A stretch of 64,000 bases of DNA from Effrenium voratum (GCA_963377175.1 CAUJNA010003241.1:489001-553000), one strand, 5' to 3'; shown: positions 32,539-43,215, counted from the first letter of the stretch. Translations and numbers: made by a program. The notes: generated by a model not told the origin, from the letters alone.

Positions 32539-32825
32539 TCCAAAGACGAGGAAGCTGAAGGATGTTTCTTGTGTAACCAGCCAAGCACGCCAAGACTTAA
32601 ACCATGGCCCGCATCCTTCGAAAGGATCACGTGCTCTCGCCTTTTGAGGCTCCCCCCTCTTTCCCCCACCCCCCATGTTTGGCGGTTCCGAAAGGATTGG
32701 TCCTTTTTGAGGTTGGACCCCTCCAAAATGCTGGCTTTCCCTTTCAGTTTCCCTTCAATACCCACCAAATATCCTCAAAGAGACAGACCCCAACAGCGCA
32801 CCCAAAAAGGAAGCTTCTGACTTAG

Positions 32826-32909
32826 GCAGTGGCTTGGGGGCTGACCCATGCTGTCGTGACCTCGGCTCGCTCACCGATGGGCCCGGCCGTGCCGGAGTTT
32901 TCTCATCAG
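32826..32909 (+). CDS. Exon candidate, unknown protein
   Basis: GAAGCTTCTGACTTAG precedes 84 GC-rich bases in phase 0 at both ends (AVAWGLTHAVVTSARSPMGP and then AVPEFSHQ) and a GTGGTT donor. The next candidate (33139-33177) is also phase 0, so the two join in frame. Confidence 0.42.
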
Positions 32910-33138
32910 GTGGTTTTTTTTTTTCCGGTGAGGTGGCTGTTTTAAGGAAATGGGGAAGACAGACCCAGATTTGCAGTTCAGGGGCTTCAGAGTAGCGGGC
33001 TGCACCATATATCATATATAGACTCCTGGACTGAACTATTTTTGGAAAACAGTTTCAGACAAGTTCAGGCGATTTTTGGGCCCAGGAACGGGAGTCTGAG
33101 TCAGCATGGGGACGGTCTTTCAATTTTCCCTCCGTCAG

Positions 33139-33177
33139 GGAAGCCTGGATCAACCAAAGTTTGACCCCAATGGAAGG
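33139..33177 (+). CDS. Micro-exon candidate
   Basis: The acceptor TTTCAATTTTCCCTCCGTCAG is excellent. Thirty-nine bases in phase 0 (GSLDQPKFDPNGR) precede a GTAGAG donor. Confidence 0.4.
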
Positions 33178-33539
33178 GTAGAGTCTTTCCATAGACCACA
33201 GACATCTTGCGCTCGCAGCAAGCTCAGGGGCTCCCTGAGGTGTCCTTCTCCATGTCGTTCACGGGACTTGCAGCTGGGGCAAGCTGTTTAGGGGTCGAAA
33301 TAGGTCCCGTTGTGGCTAGCAAGATCATCTACTGGACAATTTACCCCCTACTCCCTGCACATCGGGTGTGTGAGTTTGCTTGAGACTGCCTGGTGTTCCG
33401 CTAGTACTTTTCCAGCTGTGCTTGAGTTCTGCTGGCTTACTTACTAGGCCAACGTTGCCCCCACTTTGGAATGTCAGTAAGCCTTCGGCATCGAAGAATC
33501 GCACTTGAGGCCCCACTGCACCCAGTTGCCCAGTGGCGC

Positions 33540-33605
33540 CTTTCTTCCCCCTTTTTTGTGGGAAGGGTTCCCCGTTAGAGTCAACCAACGGAAAAAGGAT
33601 ACTCA
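33540..33605 (+). mobile_element. Right part of a family A variant element
   Basis: TTTTTTGTGGGAAGGGTTCC through GTCAACCAACGG and AAAAAGGATACTCA is nearly identical to 57300-57357 in the 57.3 kb element. It abuts the complete family A copy at 33606, so one element appears to be inserted into, or fused with, the end of another. Confidence 0.7.
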
Positions 33606-33729
33606 CTAGGTCCCCCGGTAGTGCCCTTTTAGCCCTTTTTTGGGGGAGGGTTCCCCTACTAAAATAGACCTACAGAAGAAAAACAAGTTGGTACCGACTT
33701 GTTCTACCCTAAGACTACTGGAGGACCTA
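33606..33729 (+). mobile_element. Family A element, copy 2
   Basis: CTAGGTCCCCCGGTAGTG to CTACTGGAGGACCTA, 124 bases, with the shared interior. The final CTAG has mutated to CTAT. It lies directly after the partial variant element. Confidence 0.83.
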
Positions 33730-34489
33730 TGGCCACTGGGCATCTGAGTGCTGGCAGTTCGCTGCACATCAGGCCCTGGCTGCGGAGATCGCGAGGTCTT
33801 CAATGCCCCTGGGCGAAATTCAGCCTCGGAGTCGGAGTGGTTTCTGGCGGAGGGTGGCAGCCCCCGAAAGTCTTCAGCTTCCATTGAAATGGGACTGAGC
33901 CAACGGGAGGGAACAACAACTTGTGAAATGTTCTCAAGAAAGACGCCCATTTGGTTGTCATTTTCGGAATCAAGGGTTGATACAAAAGGGGAACTGCATC
34001 ATGTTTGAGTAGGCAATTTAGGTGGGGGGGGTGTAGGCTCACGTAGGTACTTCGCGCGCATCATTGTGTTTTTCCTTGCGTAGGCACCCGCCTAGGCAAG
34101 CCTGGGATGGCCCCGAGCACCCAAAACAGCACTGTCCATTTGTCCTGGATCGGACTCCCCGAAATTGGTGGGATTGCAGCATGTCTTTTGTTACGGCTAT
34201 CCGCGCTGGCTGAAACACGGGAAACCAATGGGAAAATCAGCATTTCTGTGGATCCAGCAGTCCCACACGAGGGTTGTTCAACAACGGGGGGCCTTAATTT
34301 CAAAAGGGCAGAGTCCCCGGATGCAAAATTTTGGGCAGTCCTCGCCCTCGTGTAAATTTGGTGTTCAAAGCCAGTGATAGAAAATGGTAGAAACAATGTG
34401 GTGTCACGGGGCTGACCAATCCTGCCTGCACTTATCCTGGGGCCGGGAGGTAAAGTCATTGCACCTCTCCGACTCCTTCGTCACCAAGC

Positions 34490-34838
34490 ATGTTTGCCGT
34501 GAAGAGCCACATGCAGTCAGAAGCATGGGAGGCTCGTGTAGCTAGGCTTGTTGCGGCACCTCCGCGTCAAGCGGTCGCCGATAGGGCCATGCTGCAGGTC
34601 ACCGTGGAGCACGGACCGGATGTCGTTGCGACATTTGGCCTGGGGTTCGGTATGGGTTATGTCGTCTCACTTGGCACACATCCGACAAGTTTGGGTTGGG
34701 TTTACGGAGGCCGTGTAGCGTGTATGGACCATAGGATGCCCTTTGCGGGTGAGTTTGGTTCAAGGCAGACGGCCCTTCATGCAGTTTGGCTCCAAGTTCT
34801 AACCATTTGCCAGCGCCAGTATGTTTTTTGTTCAGGTG
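34490..34838 (+). CDS. Long exon candidate, unknown protein
   Basis: From ATG at 34490 (after CTCCTTCGTCACCAAG) the frame is open for about 116 codons (MFAVKSHMQSEAWEARVARL... QAVADRAMLQVTVEHGPDVV... SRQTALHAVWLQVLTICQRQ) to a GTGCCC donor at 34836. It has a balanced composition with a glycine-rich centre. The donor lies just before a family C element. I do not recognise the protein. Confidence 0.42.
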
Positions 34839-34847
34839 CCCCCCTAT

Positions 34848-34935
34848 TTGGGTGGTTTTAGATTGATGTGGGGATTTGAATCAATGGTTCTGGAGGGTAG
34901 ATGGGACACCTCTCCTTAACCGAATCCAAACCAAA
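34848..34935 (+). mobile_element. Family C element, copy 4
   Basis: TTGGGTGGTTTTAGATTG begins and CGAATCCAAACCAAA ends it. GGATTTGAATCAATGGTTCT and GGGTAGATGGGA occupy the interior positions. More diverged than copies 1-3. Confidence 0.55.
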
Positions 34936-35129
34936 GGGCTTCGTATCATCAGAGGGAAGCTGAGCATCGGTTCGAAAAGGGACCCCAAAAGGAAGCCCGG
35001 AGAGAAAGGAAGACACAAGACATGTTCATGTGTTGTTTGAAGACCCGTTTCACATTAGTTTAAACAGGCACCCTAGAAGGAACCCCAGAAAGAAAAAGCC
35101 TAGACATCCCTCCAGGGGACACTTCCATT

Positions 35130-35248
35130 TCCATTCTTTCCAGGGATCCGAATCTTTTCAGAAAACCATCGGAAATTTCGGGGAAACAGATCCGGTCTTT
35201 GAAAAGAAGGATGGTTGGAACGAATGGACAAGGAATCAACCCCTAGAA
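35130..35248 (+). mobile_element. Short TIR element, family F (TCTAGGGGTTGATTCC), copy 1
   Basis: The left end has CATTTCCATTCTTTCCAGG and the right end GAATGGACAAGGAATCAACC and CCTAGA. The same right end occurs at 56217 and 56957, and the left end is best preserved at 56838. The interior is unconserved. Confidence 0.5.
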
Positions 35249-35276
35249 TCCCATGCTTTTTGAGCCCGGATTGAAG

Positions 35277-35360
35277 GCCTCCGCGGTTCGCTTCCAGAAG
35301 GGCGCCGCGCAAATCTCGCGCTCCGCCGCTCGGCTTCGCAACGCCAGGGAGGGGGGCGGA
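35277..35360 (+). CDS. GC-rich exon candidate, basic helix
   Basis: After GGATTGAAG the GC-rich sequence reads ASAVRFQKGAAQISRSAARL and then RNAREGGG, a basic amphipathic pattern, to a GTGAAA donor. Unassigned. Confidence 0.33.
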
Positions 35361-36643
35361 AGTGAAAACTGGAGGGTTTGGTTTGAGGCTGAAAGGCGTG
35401 GGCACGGATTTGTTTTTCTTCATTTTTCCAGGCTCCCGGTTTTTAGCACCTGGTTTTAGTTTACCCCAAAGGAAACCCAAAGGGGAAGGGAGGGCTTGTG
35501 TTTTCCGCTTTTTTCTTCCTGCCCCCCCCCCCCATTTTGCACCTCTTGGACGGTCAACTCGCGTAGCTAGGTCAGGACCATAGTTGAGTGCAATTTCAAG
35601 CCCCTTCCTGGCGCTTCCAGTTGCCGTGGATCATCGTGGATCAGTGTAACCAAATTGTGGGCGGGGTTGGTGTATATATTAATATATATATATATATATA
35701 CTACGCGTAGGGTTATGGTTTGGTCAAGTGATCGGCCACTCTAGGTCATGTCATTGATTTGGATCACTATTGAGCGTTGGCTGCTTAAAAAACACAGCCT
35801 ACAACGCCCAGTTCCCTGTGTTGCTCCGAAGTAGAGGCAGCCAAGCGAAACCACCTTAGATTTACAAACAAAGCTGGTATCCACCGGTTTTTTTCAGAAG
35901 AGAGAGACCTGCTTGGTTGGCTTCGTTGACAACAGATGGCTTTGGCTTCAAGTTGGTTCCTTTCAAGGGGAAATGTACCTTGCAGGTACCCTCCCACAGA
36001 TGCTGGGTCAGGAATCCAAAGGACCATTTGAAGTTTCGCTAAATGCGACCACAATCAAAAATGACGGTTGGGGGCAAAAGCTAAGGTGCTGTGGGCAGAG
36101 AAAATCCAGCCCTAGTTGGGATGGATGGAGCCCTATGAAATGCTGGTTGATAAACTACCACTCCAGTAGGTGCGAGCGGATTTTTTCCATCCACAGTAGA
36201 TGTGGAGGTACAAACACTCCCAATGCTCATGCCCTCTTTGTTCTCGCCCGCTTAACTCTTTTACATTGTTTTGGGTCAACCACCCTGCCGGGTTATGATG
36301 ACCCAAGTGGGGTTGCTTTTTTTTATTATAAACTAAAAATACCATAAAATCGTGTTTTGGGGTGGACATGGGTAGACCACCTTAGCGGCTTTTGATTGTG
36401 ACCCAAGTGGGGTTGCTCATGATTCTTGGCTTTACCCCCTCAGCTCATTCTTTGCGGGTTTTTCCCCCTCAAAACCGCCAAGCCAAAACCCCAACCAAGA
36501 CCAAAGCCAAGACCGCCGCCGACCAAAAGTTCTCCATGTTGATTCTTCGTTTTACCCCTCAACAGCTCATTCTTGGTGGTTTTCCCCCTCTTGACCCCAG
36601 CCAAAACCGCCGGAGGAATCTCGGCTCTCAGACCGCCTCCCAG

Positions 36644-36719
36644 GCCTCGCAGCTCTGGGAGGGGCTCTGGTACCTCGGCCAGGCGCGGATCGAGCGCGCG
36701 CGCGCGAGCGCGAGCGGAG
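36644..36719 (+). CDS. GC-rich exon candidate
   Basis: The acceptor CTCTCAGACCGCCTCCCAG precedes ASQLWEGLWYLGQARIERAR and then ASASG, and a GTTGGC donor. The stretch is more than two-thirds GC. Unassigned. Confidence 0.36.
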
Positions 36720-36776
36720 GTTGGCGGATGAAGGAGTTGGAGGGAAGGAACGGCTCTAAGGCTTGATCGATCATGG

Positions 36777-36915
36777 TGGTGGTTGGGAAAGATGTTGGGT
36801 GTTGGGACACTTTTTTTTTTTTTTTTTTTTTTTTTACATTTTTGCTTCTTGTGGTTTAGTGGGAGGGGACATCTCCACTTAACTTTTTTGCTCCCCAAAC
36901 CCAACGTCAACCAAG
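36777..36915 (+). mobile_element. GGTTGTTGTTGG-type element, copy 2, with poly-T
   Basis: A diverged copy of 24364-24470 carrying a 24-base T run at 36811-36834. It ends CCCAACGTCAACCAAG like copy 1. Confidence 0.62.
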
Positions 36916-36992
36916 TCCAAGGCTTGATTTTCACAAAGCCAAATTTGAAGTCTCCACCCGCTTCGCGGGTCCTATGTTGACACATACCTCAG

Positions 36993-37067
36993 AGGTTGAT
37001 TCCTCTAGCCCATTCTTTTATCGTTCTTTTCATGGGTGGTTTCAACTGGGTCTACTTAGATGGCAAG
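36993..37067 (+). CDS. Exon candidate abutting a family A element
   Basis: After GTTGACACATACCTCAG 75 bases in phase 0 read RLIPLAHSFIVLFMGGFNWV, then YLDGK. The exon ends exactly where a family A element starts (GGCAAG|GTCCCCCAG). The first part overlaps GATTCCTCTAGCCCATTC, which resembles a family F end, so it may be repeat-derived. Confidence 0.33.
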
Positions 37068-37132
37068 GTCCCCCAGTAGTGCCCTTTCTCACCCCTTTTG
37101 TGGTTGGGAGGGTTCCCCTACTAAAATAGACT
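37068..37132 (+). mobile_element. Family A element, truncated copy
   Basis: GTCCCCCAGTAGTGCCCTTT through CTACTAAAATAGACTGCAG matches the left half of copies 1 and 2. No right end with CTACTGG is found. CAAG rather than CTAG precedes it. Confidence 0.75.
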
Positions 37133-37252
37133 GCAGAAAAAAGGGTAAGGCAGGGAAGGAGAATTGGAATGATACCCATAAACCATGCAACTGGCGGATT
37201 TCTTGATTCGGCACTCCCCAAACGGTTTGTTCCCACATTCCCTGCCTATCGC

Positions 37253-37350
37253 ACCAGCAAAAGCAGATGACTCATTCTCCAGGGGATCCTCCCTGGTATC
37301 ACCAGCAAAAGCAGATGACTCATTCTCCAGGGGATCCCCCCTGGTATCGC
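37253..37350 (+). repeat. 48-bp tandem duplication, possibly coding
   Basis: The unit beginning CAAAAGCAGATGACTCATTC repeats once, exactly 48 bases later (37258 and 37306), with two differences. Being a multiple of three, it preserves both open plus frames (QKQMTHSPGDPPWYHQ or APAKADDSFSRGSSLV). The first frame continues to 37512 as DPKPAAALGAPVERSRERVF and beyond. Probable exon, frame undecided. Confidence 0.6.
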
Positions 37351-37499
37351 AGTGGCCACCAATCCCCCGATGCCAAAACAGATCCAAAGCCAGCAGCAGC
37401 ATTAGGTGCTCCAGTAGAGAGATCGCGCGAGCGAGTTTTCGGGAAGACAAACATCAAAGTGGCAAACGACAAGTCACGACTTTTTGTTTTTTTGCCCTA

Positions 37500-37960
37500 T
37501 GAGCTCAGGAAGTGAGTATGTGCAATGTGTCGCATAATATATATATATATATCACAATTTCAATATAGATATAGATACATATGTGACATATGTAGCAGTG
37601 AATTTGTTTGAGGGGTACGTAACAGAATCGCAGCGGACAGTCGTCACATGCCCAGCTGCATACCCTCCACAGCTACTGCACTTGCATTGACTAGTTGCGT
37701 CTTCGAGCTGGAGCTGAGGAAATGTAAAGCCCGTCGTTTCCCTCACATAGCTTTATAAACTTTGTAACCGCATCGGTGCCCAGTTCCATGTTACATACCT
37801 TGAGTCAAAACCAGTGCCATAGTATGTGTATGTCTACAATACATGTATAAGCAACACATTTGCAGGGATATGTACACTATGTACATACACATATGTTATA
37901 TATACATATATATGTATGTGTAATGTACTAGCCTTTGTGCAGGGGCCTGACCATGGACAT
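37500..37960. other. No gene seen; AT-rich microsatellites
   Basis: (TA)n runs at 37538-37551 and TATACATATATATGTATGTG-type sequence at 37890-37925 lie in AT-rich DNA without exons. Confidence 0.6.
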
Positions 37961-38037
37961 TGTCTCGGTTCTTAGCCGCTTATTGGCTGCACAATGGTCG
38001 TTTCCTAGCTTGGCGTTTGCCCAGCACCTTCAAGCAG

Positions 38038-38160
38038 GCGGCCCCTGAATGGAAGATGCAGCGGATTATTTCGCAAGACGTTCAGTCAAACCCCACTAGC
38101 TTTCTCATCGGGCATGCTTTCCCACTGGCAACATTTGATTCCGTCAAGATTGAGTCTCCT
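38038..38160 (+). CDS. Exon candidate, unknown protein
   Basis: GCACCTTCAAGCAG precedes 123 bases in phase 0 at both ends (AAPEWKMQRIISQDVQSNPT... ATFDSVKIESP) and a near-consensus GTAAGG donor. One of the better plus-strand candidates before 52 kb. Unassigned. Confidence 0.47.
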
Positions 38161-38415
38161 GTAAGGTTGCGAGGCCTGGGGATTCGACAGGCGAATGGAC
38201 ACATGCTCCCATGGAGACAACCACAATGGCAATGAAGCAAAGTAGAGTCGAAGCAGACCAACAAAAAACCCTTCTTCGTCGGAAAGAGCCTCATCTTCGC
38301 AAACATGAGGGCCCTTCCGAAACCCTTAGCACCAGGTCTATCTATTTGTTCGAATTCTTTTCAGCCATATTTTAAGCACACAAGGTATTCAGCCATACTT
38401 CAAGCACAAAAGTTG

Positions 38416-38640
38416 CATGTGGTTTTAACTGAGAACGCGGCTCAACGCAACCGCGGTGAAAAACGCCTCCGTCAGGAGCTCTTTGATGCGCCGGCTCCGG
38501 CTGCGACAGGCAATCCCTCGGGGGTTGGTAACCGGGGGAGCTCGCGAGCACGAAGCAGCGCGAGAAATATGGCGCAAGATGATAGGTGAGTTTGTTTTAA
38601 ACTGGACCCCTGAAAACGAAGATCATATGAAGATGACAAG
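38416..38640 (+). CDS. Coding-like segment with two overlapping frames
   Basis: One frame reads ENAAQRNRGEKRLRQELFDA and ends at GTGAGT (38586). A second frame (AREHEAAREIWRKMIGEFVL... PENEDHMKMT) is better in the 3' half and ends at another GTGAGT (38641). A frame change by indel or an unseen splice may lie between them. Confidence 0.36.
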
Positions 38641-38700
38641 GTGAGTCTGTCTCAATCCAGACCAATGAACATGTCTGGTGTCTTTTTGAACTTTACTCAG

Positions 38701-38844
38701 CACCATCTCCGGGCCTCCCGGCTCGTTTTTGAAGCTGCAGCGCCCTTCCGGGAGCTCTTCGGGGAAGGAGCACGAAGTTTCTGGAGGCTCCCCGTCCAAA
38801 TCAATTGGTTGGACCCTGAAAAGCTTGGTTTTTCAGCCGTCCCC
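38701..38844 (+). CDS. Exon candidate, unknown protein
   Basis: The acceptor GTGTCTTTTTGAACTTTACTCAG is excellent. 144 bases in phase 0 (HHLRASRLVFEAAAPFRELF, GEGARSFWRLPVQINW...) lead to a GTAGGT donor. A second open frame is Ser/Gly-rich. Unassigned. Confidence 0.45.
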
Positions 38845-39493
38845 GTAGGTTTTAGTAGGTTTTTGGGGTTCAGTGGTTGCGTTTCCATTTAGCCCGCAAG
38901 TTAAACTTTCAGCGGGGGAGCGGCATTTTGAGTTGAAATCCGTGGTTCTGCAATTTGGGGGCCGCATCCGGAGGTATGATCTAAGCATGGGCCAGGCAGC
39001 ACCTTCCGATGTTTCAGGGACCCGGACCCACCGTTCGGTGCTTAATTTAAGAGCATGCAGTTTGGTTTGTGGTTGCATGCGTGGTCTCTGATCCCTAGGG
39101 TTCCACCCCCATTCCCAATTTGGATGGCAATCCTTAGGTAAACCCTTGTGGTTGTGTGAGCCCCGATTGTGTGAATGGTTTGAATCCCAGGGTCTTAGGG
39201 TTTCAGCTGGGTTTTAGATGAAGGTCTTGCCACTTACCCCAAGCAACATGCTGCCGGGCACAAATTGAGATGAATGTTCCCAAGACACGGAACTAAGGGG
39301 TAAACCACTGGATGCGGCGCTTTTGGCCTTTCGGGCAATCGGAACATGTTTGCCACAAAAAATGGTCTCCCCAGATTGTTTGAAGACCAGGAACTCCGGG
39401 AGTAAGCTTACCTCTACAAGAACCCGGGCTTTAGCTACGGGTCCCACCCACCGCTGGACCTTCGAAGGCTCTTGTTACCATGGAACTCCACAG

Positions 39494-39611
39494 CTAGGTC
39501 CTCCAGTAGAGAGGTTAGAATAATTAGGGTAACAACTTTTTTCTGTAGTCTATCTTAGTAGAGGAACCCTCCCCTCAGAAAAAGGTAAAAGGACACTACT
39601 GGGGGACCTAG
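39494..39611 (-). mobile_element. Family A element, copy 3 (reverse orientation)
   Basis: CTAGGTCCTCCAGTAGAGAG and CACTACTGGGGGACCTAG enclose the family A interior on the minus strand. CTAG is present at both ends. Open frames run into both sides of it. Confidence 0.87.
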
Positions 39612-39614
39612 ACA

Positions 39615-40053
39615 GGCATGAGGCAGTGCATCCGTTGGCGAGAAACGGACACGTGATTCTGGCGCCCCGTTTGGCGTAACTTGGGCGAACACAAAGAGGG
39701 AGGAGAACGAGCGACCTGCCATGGAACACGAATTCGCGCGAGGGTTCAACATGTGCTACACACAAAAGAAACTCAGGGGGCCTACTGCAGACGATCCTTT
39801 TGCTGGCCGACTGGGAGTGCTTAAAGAAGCGCTTGCCATTGAGCTTGTACACTTGCATGAGGAGCCACGCGAATTGGTGGCCTACTTCTGTCTGCAGCTG
39901 GCACAAGCACTTTTCGACTTGAGAAACGCATTGAGGGAAACGTCGAAGAGAAGAAGAGATGGTATCATGGTCTTGGACGTGTCCTTCTTGGGGGCACAGT
40001 ATATGCCAGCAAGCCGTGGAATTTTCTGGCCTGCCACGGGATCTTTGGCTTAA
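39615..40053 (+). CDS. Long open stretch, possible exon(s)
   Basis: A plus frame is open from just after the family A copy to TAA at 40053. It has a highly protein-like part from 39721 (MEHEFARGFNMCYTQKKLRG, LGVLKEALAIELVHLHEEPR, LAQALFDLRNALRETSKRRR). The antisense frame is longer but biased to Ser/Arg/Cys/Leu. Exon borders are not fixed. Unassigned. Confidence 0.42.
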
Positions 40054-40261
40054 GCCATCAGAAAAACGTGGCCCTCTGGGCGGCCGTCGAAAGGCAGTCG
40101 GCGATGTGAAAGTCCACCCCTCACGCACGAAAAGAACCAAATTTCAGAGATTTGGACCCCCGAAATGGATGTCGGCTTGCCTTTGGCTTCCCTTAATTAA
40201 AAAAAAAAAGAAGAACCGCCCCACAGAGGGTACCCTTAAAAAGCATGCACACGCGCGCACA

Positions 40262-40312
40262 CACACATAAATATATATATATATATATTATGTGTATATT
40301 CATACACATACA
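40262..40312. repeat. AC/AT microsatellites
   Basis: (CA)n at 40258-40266 and (AT)n at 40268-40289 are followed by TGTGTATATTCATACACATA. Preceded at 40200-40212 by an A run. Confidence 0.9.
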
Positions 40313-40499
40313 TGTGGATGTTTCCTGAACCGTGGCTCCTTTGCTTGATAGAAGTTTGGACTTGTTTGGACGGTCCACTTGGGAAGTGAGTAAATGGAAA
40401 CCACCCAAAACACCACCACGCCACCAATCCAAACCACCAACAAGAGGGAAGCTGAACCATCGTGGCAATTATCCTTGCGGTTTGCGAGACATTTCCCAG

Positions 40500-40581
40500 G
40501 CCCCTCACTGCCCGGGGCCAAGCGAAGGGTGGGAGTGTTGCGGGGCGCGAATGTTTGTTGTTGCGAAATGGAGAGCTTTTT
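40500..40581 (+). CDS. Possible exon, unknown protein
   Basis: TTTGCGAGACATTTCCCAG precedes GC-rich APHCPGPSEGWECCGARMFV, then VAKWRAF and TGA. Another frame (GPSLPGAKRRVGVLRGANVC) is also open. It follows a partial family C element. Confidence 0.28.
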
Positions 40582-41056
40582 GAAGATTTGAAATCAAGCA
40601 AAGCATGTAGACAGTGTTGAGCGATATAGCCAGAGTTGCTTTTGGCTTGCTGTTCGTTTCCCTTTGCACATCCAAAAGGGCCGCCCCGATTTTTATTAGC
40701 TAACCCCATAATATGGTATCTACCGACAGTACCGCTGGGTTGGTTTAAGTGGGGGGCAACGAGAAACCAGCCGCCTATTCTGGATTATGGGTAAACTTTA
40801 TCCTGGCGGACACTTGTTTGGTTTGCGACCTGATGACAAAGGTTTCTGATCGGCAGACTTGTGTGTAACATCGAGTGGGACATTTGGACTACTTGTGCCA
40901 AACCAGTCCTGTAGTTGATGGTGGCTCTGGCGTCTCGTCCAAAATCATATTCTATTTTAAGGTAGACTGAATGGATGAATCATTGTTTGCCAAAACTAGC
41001 CAAGTTGTGCAACATTTTTTTGTTTGCAGATACACGCGTAGGAATGCGCGCTGCCT

Positions 41057-41149
41057 ATGTCTAGCGAGGTCTGGGATGCCCTTTTCTCAGAATTTGCTGG
41101 CCTCTCGGGGCTGGTTACTCGTGCGATGAGTTCCGCTTTGGGAATGCCG
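41057..41149 (+). CDS. Exon candidate with possible start codon
   Basis: From ATG the frame reads MSSEVWDALFSEFAGLSGLV, then TRAMSSALGMP, with a GTGACA donor in phase 0. It lies just after a strong acceptor region (ACATTTTTTTGTTTGCAG at 41013-41030) and a stop upstream in frame, so it could be an initiating exon. Unassigned. Confidence 0.38.
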
Positions 41150-42161
41150 GTGACAGTTTACTTACAATTTGACTACAAACCAATTGTTCAGCGAGGAGGA
41201 TCTTGAGTTTTGGTTGAGTGTTGCTAGACCACCACCCACTTGCTTGGTGGCACCCGTGTTCCCTTTTTCTTTGATGAGTTCCCCAATAAGCAAAACATCA
41301 CCTGAAAATTGGTCCTAGGGGTGAGACGGCAAGGAATGCAAAAGGGGTATCTTAAGCCGGCAGATGACATGTCAGCTACTTCCCACCAGCTACAGATTGA
41401 AAGCAGCGGTCCTCGCTGCACTTATTCAATAACTTTGCGTGAATGAGCAATACGATGAACCAAAGTACTGTGATATTGTAGCTGGTCGAACCTTGTGGGC
41501 TCTTGTTTTTAGTTCTACAACCTGTGTTGATGGTTGATGGTCCCTTCTGGGGGCTTCCAGATTGGTGAACTCATTCCGGGAGTATATGCTGACGACTTGC
41601 ATAATATGTTTGTTTGATTGATGTTGTATTATTGCTGTTGCTGCCGAGGTTTGGCGACCTGGCATTATTGGCTCTGCATGGTCCACATGCATTTGTCTGC
41701 GATATGGTGGCATGCAGCCTAGGATGCCTTTATGCAACAAAGTCAAACCGGATATCTTGAGTGTGCTTGCAAAGTGACGCGGAAATGTCTGGAACTCAGC
41801 GTAATGGAATAGATTGACCCGAAATTCCGGTTGCCCTATGGATACATGTCGGTTTTACGAGGCCAAGTTCTGCTTTGTTTAACTTGTAGGGAGTACTATG
41901 TTTCAGGGGGTGTTGGCTCTGCCAGAAAACAGACCTGTCCAACTCATCTTGGCAATGCCACTTCAAACCCACGTCTTTGGTGGCTCTCTCTCTCTTTTTC
42001 GTCCGGTTTGTTTGCCCATGTGGAATCACCCCACCAAGCCAGGCCCCCGAGTGGCTTCTCGCCGCCGCGCGGGCCGCGCGGTTGGGCCCATGTCCGTGCC
42101 TGCCTTCCTTTGGCTCAGACTCCCCCCCCAAAAAAAAAATCCACCTCGGGCGTTGCCTGAG

Positions 42162-42300
42162 CCGCTCGGCGGGAGGTTGGTCAAAGCTCCAGGTCTCAAA
42201 GGTGTGGGACATGGCGAGGTGGCCGTCCCCAAGGGTCTCCGCCCTCAACCAAAGGGCCGGACCCTCCAGTTGCCGGGCCTTAAGCCAAAAGTCGCACCTC
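42162..42300 (+). CDS. Exon candidate, Pro/Gly/Lys-rich
   Basis: CGTTGCCTGAG precedes PLGGRLVKAPGLKGVGHGEV, then AVPKGLRPQPKGRTLQLPGL, to a consensus GTGAGT donor at 42301. The same frame is open from 41898. Internal GTGTGG could also be a donor. Unassigned. Confidence 0.38.
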
Positions 42301-42660
42301 GTGAGTACAACTCGCCAGGCAAGAAGCCTTGAATCCCGGCAAGCCGGAGGTGGTGTTTCGAGGGTCGGCATGCTTTTCTGAAGGAAACGGAACATGACTG
42401 GGTGCCTACTACAATGTACTACTACAATACATGCATATCCGCAAAGGTGGGGATCTCACGTATTTTCACGCTGAGTCTCTACTCACATTGGGTTTCTCGT
42501 TGTGTTATTTTGCGTGTTTCGTTTTTTCCGACTTCGAATCTTGTTTGTGTCTCAGGCACAGAGGGAACCACTCATTTGAGTTCCGTATTTTTACTCTTTG
42601 GTTTATGGGCTTTTTAGGGGTCCTCCATTTCCGTCCTTTTGGACCTATCGATCAACTTTT

Positions 42661-42801
42661 GAGGTGAAATCCGTTGACCCCTGGTGTACTTGCACGACCG
42701 GATTTACCCTGAAGGTGCCTCAAGTTCTCATGGAGGACACCAACTGCCCTTGTCAGTTGATCCGAAACGGGCCTCGCGGATTTACTCCCAGGATTTAGTT
42801 C
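42661..42801 (+). CDS. Cysteine-bearing coding-like segment
   Basis: After CGATCAACTTTTGAG the frame reads VKSVDPWCTCTTGFTLKVPQ, then VLMEDTNCPCQLIRNG, to TAG. Two CxC pairs are present. The donor GTGCCT at 42712 would shorten it. Confidence 0.3.
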
Positions 42802-42839
42802 TGTGACTCTACAGGTGCTATGGTGAAAAGGCCAGCCCC

Positions 42840-42960
42840 TTGGGCTTGACAGCGATGGTCACCCAGCTGGTAGTAAGGATCAGTAGTCGCCATTACAACG
42901 GTTCCTGTTAAGGTGGCCATGATCCAATCGGCCAAACAAAAGGAGTTTGGACCACATATT
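42840..42960. repeat. Diverged repeat shared with 50690-50790
   Basis: GATGGTCACCCAGCTGG, ATGATCCAATCGGCCAAACA and GACCACATATTGCC match GATGGTTACCCACCAGG, CAATCGCAATCGGCCAAACA and GGCTCATATTTGGCC in the same order. Confidence 0.55.
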
Positions 42961-43117
42961 GCCCCGACCAGGATCATGACTGACATGCACATTTAACAGA
43001 TGCTTCTTCTATTCGAGGCCTGGTCAAATAAGTTGGTGCTTGGAACCTTGAGCCTTGAGCTTGCCCAAATCACATCAACTTCATTGGCGCGCCTCTTTTC
43101 TTGGTGGTTCTCAGCCA

Positions 43118-43215
43118 TCCGGTTCCTTAGCTTTTTAGCCTTTTAGTGTTTCGTGGGGATTTTCATTCAACCCGCTAAACGTTAAACTTTTAGCGGGGGA
43201 TCTGAGGGCAGCCCA
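43118..43215 (+). mobile_element. Repeat family D (ATTCAACCCGCTAAA) copy 1
   Basis: CATCCGGTTCCTTAGCTTTT, TAGCCTTTTAGTG, TTTTCATTCAACCCGCTAAA, CTTTTAGCGGGGGATCTGAG and GGCAGCCCAG occur in this order. The same order is seen at 59540-59655 and, diverged, at 49180-49285. CCCGCTAAA and TTTAGCGGG form an internal hairpin. Confidence 0.65.

Noticed and set aside
37405..37422. AGGTGCTCCAGTAGAGAG as a family A terminus.
   Set aside because: It matches 17 of 18 bases of one element end, but no partner terminus or CTAG is present and it lies in a coding-like frame.
39550..40140. A 196-codon minus-strand frame.
   Set aside because: Its composition (Ser, Arg, Pro, Cys, Leu) is that of an antisense frame and it runs into a transposable element. 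The plus frame at 39721 is better.
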